DNA of 64,000 nt, taken from contig DAOQAU010000001.1 in the NCBI GenBank assembly GCA_035354275.1, forward strand, positions 1 to 64,000. Reading direction: 5' to 3'. Shown piece after piece: positions 60,467 through 64,000 of this stretch. A program made the position numbers and the translations under genes. This DNA is from DAOQAU01 sp035354275 (lineage in GTDB: Bacteria; Cyanobacteriota; Vampirovibrionia; Gastranaerophilales; Gastranaerophilaceae). Below the pieces are notes generated by a model, which saw nothing but the letters and a program-made list of their open reading frames with translations, did no database searches and had not been told where the DNA came from. Position 1 is the stretch's first letter, and the number at the start of each line of letters is the position of its first letter.

Positions 60467-60558
60467 GGTGCTACGCACGTAGACATTCTGTGTAGACCAA
60501 TGAAAATGCCTTCGACTCATGTTTTTTGGATTTTTGCAAAGAATAACGCTGTGAATAT
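60467..60558. repeat. ~90-bp dispersed repeat, copy 2
   Basis: Counterpart of 52482-52572, with the 16-base start identical. Lies between the kinase gene stop and the promoter region of the gene at 60351. Confidence 0.75.
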
Positions 60559-60581
60559 ACTTTTACTTCTTACCGCCCACT

Positions 60582-61436
60582 TCATTGAAAATTATTGGTA
60601 ATCGTATAGATATATTCAAGAATTTGTGAGAAATATTCTAAATCGGAATTTCCGTTTAAAATCATATCAGCTTCGTTTCTGAAGGGCTTAATGTATTTTT
60701 CGCCTGCGATTTTAACGTATTCCCAGTGTTTTTGGGCATTACACTCGTCTTGATTTCTGCAAACAGCCCTTGACATAAATCGTCTTTGTCTTTCCTGACA
60801 ATCCGCTTCTATATAAATTTTGATGTCAAAAATTTCTTTAACATCCTTATACATAGTTGACATTCCTTCGACAACCACTATTTTTTGAGCTTGTACAGGA
60901 ATTGATTTTGGCACAGAAACACCTGTGCCGTTAAGCAAATACTGAGGAATTTTTATATCAAGACCTTTTGAAATAATTTCCAAATCTTCTTTCAATAAAT
61001 CAAGCTGAAAACTTTCCGGTGCATCGACGTCGTATCCGTTATCACGAAGAGTATCAAAATCTCCCCAACGGCTTATTAAATCTGAAATATCGTTAAAATA
61101 ATTATCGGAACTTATTATTGTAACGGGAAGGTTAAGTAAGGCTATTGTATCTTTTATTTTGTTGCATATTGTTGACTTGCCGCAGGCTGATTCTCCCGTA
61201 ATTCCGACCAAAATCTTTTTTTGAGGATTGTTTATAAGTCTTTTTGAAAACCTTGAAATAAAATCGGGTCTTACTTCAATAAAAATAGGCGTATGGTATT
61301 TTTTGTCATGGGCAAGAATTTGCTTAAACTTTGACTGAAGATAAAACGCCAGCAGCTCCCTGCCGGTTTTTTGATTAAAGTCGGGCTTTAAAATTTTATC
61401 TGAGGTATTATTTTCTTTTTCAATTAATGCTATCAT
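60582..61436 (-). CDS. Uridine kinase/phosphoribulokinase-family P-loop kinase
   Basis: A 284-residue protein. An N-terminal ~70-residue extension (GRELLAFYLQSKFKQILAHD) precedes the P-loop GITGESACGKST (78-89). Then come ISSDNYFNDI (the uridine-kinase-like SDDFY position), DFDTLRDNGYDVDAPESFQLD, VVVEGMSTMY (Walker B-like) and RRFMSRAVCRNQ. It probably phosphorylates a nucleoside or small sugar; substrate not determinable. GAGGGGAA precedes the ATG. Single gene. Confidence 0.82.
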   Translation of the reverse strand: MIALIEKENNTSDKILKPDFNQKTGRELLAFYLQSKFKQILAHDKKYHTPIFIEVRPDFISRFSKRLINNPQKKILVGITGESACGKSTICNKIKDTIALLNLPVTIISSDNYFNDISDLISRWGDFDTLRDNGYDVDAPESFQLDLLKEDLEIISKGLDIKIPQYLLNGTGVSVPKSIPVQAQKIVVVEGMSTMYKDVKEIFDIKIYIEADCQERQRRFMSRAVCRNQDECNAQKHWEYVKIAGEKYIKPFRNEADMILNGNSDLEYFSQILEYIYTITNNFQ

Positions 61437-61448
61437 TTCCCCTCATTT

Positions 61449-61522
61449 GTCATCCTGAAATTGTTTCAGGATCTCTCCAACTTACACCGCTGACGAGATG
61501 CTGAAATAAATTCAGCATGACG
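61449..61522. repeat. Complete palindromic element of the leuS-insert family
   Basis: GTCATCCTGAAATTGTTTCA and following bases form the left hairpin, and ATGCTGAA-ATAAA-TTCAGCAT the right hairpin; the outer ends GTCAT/ATGAC are inverted. It lies in the upstream region of the P-loop kinase gene and shows the full ~74-bp form of the unit found shortened in leuS. Confidence 0.75.
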
Positions 61523-61640
61523 TTTAAATGTATATTTAAGTATAATAATACTTGTAAAAATAAAATTTGCTATAAAATATAACAAATCTTAAAAACATTT
61601 ACAATTTAAAAAAAATTATTGTAAAAATTTTCTAAAAAAA

Positions 61641-61674
61641 TATCGACGTACAAGAATTTTTTTGTACGCCGATA
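61641..61674 (-). terminator. Terminator of the 340-aa gene
   Basis: 13-bp stem (TATCGGCGTACAA / TTGTACGTCGATA, one G-T pair) followed on the minus strand by a T7 run, 25 bp past the stop. Confidence 0.85.
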
Positions 61675-61698
61675 AAATTAATAATATCTAAATTTTTT

Positions 61699-62721
61699 TT
61701 AAGCTTGATTTTCTTTTTCTTTAATTTCGTCTTCTTTTTCTTTAGCTGTTTGTTCGCCTTCTGCAATTTTATCAGTAGGTTGTTCGATTGACTCTTTTGC
61801 TTCTTCTACAGCCGCTTTTGCATCTTCAGCCTCTTTTTCTGCGACTTCGCCAATTCCTCTTATTTCAGCCTTTATTTCTGCATTTTTGTCTTTCTTGCCA
61901 CCGAACAAACCAAATAAAGCTGCTGCTGCAACACCAACTCCAATAACGGCAACGGCAAGAAGAGCAGGGCTAAACGCTGCAGCACCGACAACTCCGACAA
62001 CAGCTCCAGTTGTTGCGTCAACAACTGCTGTTCCAGCAAGCTGAACGGCTATTAAAGATTTTACCCCGACTACCGCTGCTGCACCAATTCCTCCTACTGC
62101 CAATGAACCCAATCCGATTTTTGCCAGTAAACTTTTTTTCCCTGATTTACCTTTTTTTACTTTAGCAAGTATATCTTTAACTGCGGAATCTGTTGTATCA
62201 ATATCTTTTGAAACTTTACCAATTTTATCAGCATTAGTCTGAATATCTTCTCCTAAAGAATCTAAAGCAGATGATTTTTCTTCCAATTTACTTGACGCCT
62301 CTGTGTTGTCTGAATTTTGTCCGGTATTATCTTCTGAATCTTCTGTACCGGCTAAATTTAAAGAATACGCACTATTTTTACCGGCTCCGGTTCCATCTTC
62401 TGTCGATATTGATGAAATTTCATCCTTAAGTGTTTGTGCTTGCTCAGCTTTAGAAGAATTACCAGACACAAGTTGCGAAATGTAATTTGTCATTTCTTGA
62501 AATGCATCAACACATTTTTTCATAAGATCCTTTAACCCATCAAAAGAATCTTCTTCTTCGACCATTTCAGAATCAATGACAGAATATTCAGCATTATCTA
62601 TGGCTTCTTCTGCGGTTTTTCCTTCTGTGTTTTCAGTAGAACTTTCTTCTGTTGTCTTTACCTCTTCTTCATTTTCTATTTGATTAGTTTCAAGAGAATA
62701 GTTAAGTGGTTTTATATTCAT
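61699..62721 (-). CDS. Acidic membrane-associated hypothetical protein
   Basis: A 340-residue protein. Residues 1-190 are strongly acidic and Ser/Thr-rich, with coiled-coil potential. Residues ~195-275 are an Ala/Gly/Val-rich hydrophobic block (IGLGSLAVGGIGAAAVVGV, LLAVAVIGVGVAAAALFGLF), enough for two or three membrane helices. The C-terminal ~65 residues are a Glu/Lys/Ala coiled coil. No family recognised; the layout (soluble, hydrophobic hairpin, coiled coil) recalls secreted or translocator-like proteins, which is speculation. AGGAGG precedes the ATG. Confidence 0.6.
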   Translation of the reverse strand: MNIKPLNYSLETNQIENEEEVKTTEESSTENTEGKTAEEAIDNAEYSVIDSEMVEEEDSFDGLKDLMKKCVDAFQEMTNYISQLVSGNSSKAEQAQTLKDEISSISTEDGTGAGKNSAYSLNLAGTEDSEDNTGQNSDNTEASSKLEEKSSALDSLGEDIQTNADKIGKVSKDIDTTDSAVKDILAKVKKGKSGKKSLLAKIGLGSLAVGGIGAAAVVGVKSLIAVQLAGTAVVDATTGAVVGVVGAAAFSPALLAVAVIGVGVAAAALFGLFGGKKDKNAEIKAEIRGIGEVAEKEAEDAKAAVEEAKESIEQPTDKIAEGEQTAKEKEDEIKEKENQA

Positions 62722-62886
62722 CTTATACCTCCTTTTTTATATTTTTACGACATTTTAAGCAAAAAACTTTAGTTTTTTGTTAAGAGAAGTAAAACCGTTT
62801 TTAAATTGTCTTAAATGTAACAGATTTGAAAATAAATTGTTTTAGTGTATTATGGGATTAAGCAATAAGGAAGATGAGGGTTTTAT

Positions 62887-64000
62887 ATGGAAACATTGGT
62901 AAAAAACGAGGGCTTAATATCGCAGATTATCGGTCCTGTAATTGACGTGGAATTTCAGCAGGGAGAATTGCCCGAAATTTATAATGCTTTAAAAATTCAA
63001 AAAGACGACGGAAGCTTTGTTGTAGCAGAAGTTCAACAAATGTTGGGTTCAAATAAAGTAAGAACAGTTGCAATGTCTTCAACAGACGGCCTCAAAAGAG
63101 GCATGAAAGTCATCGATACAAAAGATTCTATTAAAATCCCCGTCGGAAACCAAATTTTGGGAAGAATCCTAAACGTTATCGGAGAGCCCGTTGATGAAAT
63201 GGGGCCTATAGAAACAAACGATTATCTGCCTATTCACAGAGAATCCCCCAAGCTCGTTGACCAAAATACAAATATAGAAATACTTGAAACAGGAATTAAG
63301 GCAATAGACCTTCTTCAGCCTTACCAAAAAGGTGGAAAAATAGGGCTTTTTGGCGGTGCGGGAGTCGGAAAAACAGTTTTGATTATGGAATTAATCCATA
63401 ATATTGCAATGGAGCACTCGGGCGTTTCGGTCTTCGGCGGTGTCGGCGAAAGAACCCGTGAAGGAAACGACCTTTGGAACGACTTTAAAGAAGGCGGAGT
63501 TTTGGACAAAGTTGCACTTATTTACGGACAGATGAACGAACCGCCCGGAGCAAGGATGAGAGTAGGGCTCTCGGCACTTACCGCAGCGGAATATTTCAGA
63601 GACTTTTCAAAACAGGACGTTTTGCTGTTTATTGACAACATCTTCAGATTTACTCAGGCAGGCTCCGAAGTTTCTGCACTTTTGGGAAGGATGCCTTCTG
63701 CGGTCGGTTATCAGCCGACGCTGGCTACTGAAATGGGCGAATTGCAGGAAAGAATTACATCAACAAAAGATGGTTCAATCACATCAGTTCAGGCAATTTA
63801 TGTTCCTGCAGACGACCTTACAGACCCCGCTCCTGCAACAACATTTTCACACTTGGATGCTTCAACCGTTCTTTCAAGACAGATTGCATCTTTGGGGATT
63901 TATCCTGCGATTGACCCTCTGGCTTCAACTTCAAGGGTTTTAGACCCCAATATCATAGGCGATGAACACTACAACACTACAAAACGTGTGCTTGAAATTC
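62887..64000 (+). CDS. atpD: ATP synthase F1 subunit beta (3' partial)
   Basis: The catalytic F1 subunit, cut by the right edge after 371 codons. Visible motifs: IIGPVIDVEF, GKIGLFGGAGVGKTVLIMEL (Walker A), GVGERTREGNDLW with the catalytic Glu, FIDNIFRFTQAGSEVSALLGR (Walker B) and PADDLTDPAPATTFSHLDA. It lies about 13 kb from the other atp genes and on the opposite strand, matching the separate beta-epsilon unit of Cyanobacteria. GATGAGGG precedes the ATG; atpC would be expected just outside the window. Confidence 0.98.
   Translation, partial: METLVKNEGLISQIIGPVIDVEFQQGELPEIYNALKIQKDDGSFVVAEVQQMLGSNKVRTVAMSSTDGLKRGMKVIDTKDSIKIPVGNQILGRILNVIGEPVDEMGPIETNDYLPIHRESPKLVDQNTNIEILETGIKAIDLLQPYQKGGKIGLFGGAGVGKTVLIMELIHNIAMEHSGVSVFGGVGERTREGNDLWNDFKEGGVLDKVALIYGQMNEPPGARMRVGLSALTAAEYFRDFSKQDVLLFIDNIFRFTQAGSEVSALLGRMPSAVGYQPTLATEMGELQERITSTKDGSITSVQAIYVPADDLTDPAPATTFSHLDASTVLSRQIASLGIYPAIDPLASTSRVLDPNIIGDEHYNTTKRVLEI

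Overview
The window looks like AT-rich chromosomal DNA from a non-photosynthetic relative of the Cyanobacteria (Melainabacteria/Vampirovibrionia, probably a gut Gastranaerophilales-type organism). This is inferred from gene content and was not tested with a tree. Supporting points are: an F-type ATP synthase operon ordered a-c-b'-b-delta-alpha-gamma with the beta gene in a separate unit, as in Cyanobacteria; paired b and b' subunits; a Ycf45-type ATPase with an R3H domain; a thiamine-phosphate synthase with the long cyanobacterial-type N-terminal domain; pheS without pheT beside it; and heptanucleotide short tandem repeats between genes. KdsA implies a Kdo-containing outer membrane. A flagellin gene with a sigma-28-like promoter implies motility.

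Layout. 1-3.7 kb: surface-glycan genes (methyltransferase/WbsX fusion cut by the window edge, glycosyltransferase, CmcI-like methyltransferase), visibly more AT-rich than the rest. 3.7-7.2 kb: tRNA-Asn, a small duplicated-domain protein, a PglK/MsbA-like ABC exporter and a BI-1 family membrane protein. 7.2-15 kb: a large dispersed repeat, leuS carrying an in-frame palindromic repeat, a pilin-like gene, dCMP deaminase, the Ycf45/R3H ATPase and flagellin. 15-24.4 kb: rsmE-cca, thiE, ECF sigma/anti-sigma, HD-GYP, the second copy of the large repeat, the TPR-pdxJ-zinc-ribbon operon and a second pilin-like gene behind a 15-copy AAT microsatellite. 24.8-30.8 kb: GT-C-like membrane protein, patatin, ilvC, a YhaM-like HD protein, a small RWYD-repeat protein and an Fmt-like formyltransferase. 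30.8-44.9 kb: housekeeping genes (SIS isomerase/deaminase, gatB, kdsA-MBL, pheS, uvrB, yajQ, fabI, comF, rseP, a response regulator) with one assembly gap. 44.9-50 kb: the atp operon. 50-57 kb: birA, a DegT aminotransferase, a possible ncRNA, an orphan sugar-ABC permease, a sensor kinase/STAS pair and a third pilin-like gene. 57-62.7 kb: small lineage-type proteins (a second RWYD protein, two HEAT-like proteins, secreted or membrane-associated unknowns) and a P-loop kinase. 62.9 kb to the edge: atpD.

Three genome-wide habits stand out. First, at least ten genes have a -10 hexamer, usually in the extended TGnTATAAT form, only 6-7 nt upstream of the start codon and no Shine-Dalgarno, which predicts leaderless mRNAs. 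Second, intergenic spaces are packed with several families of palindromic or tandem repeats, one of which has entered the leuS coding region. Third, there are lineage-type small-protein families: RWYD two-repeat proteins, and pilin-like proteins with a shared D-x-NG-x-x-PPN motif. I found no CRISPR array, prophage, transposase gene or obvious defence system.
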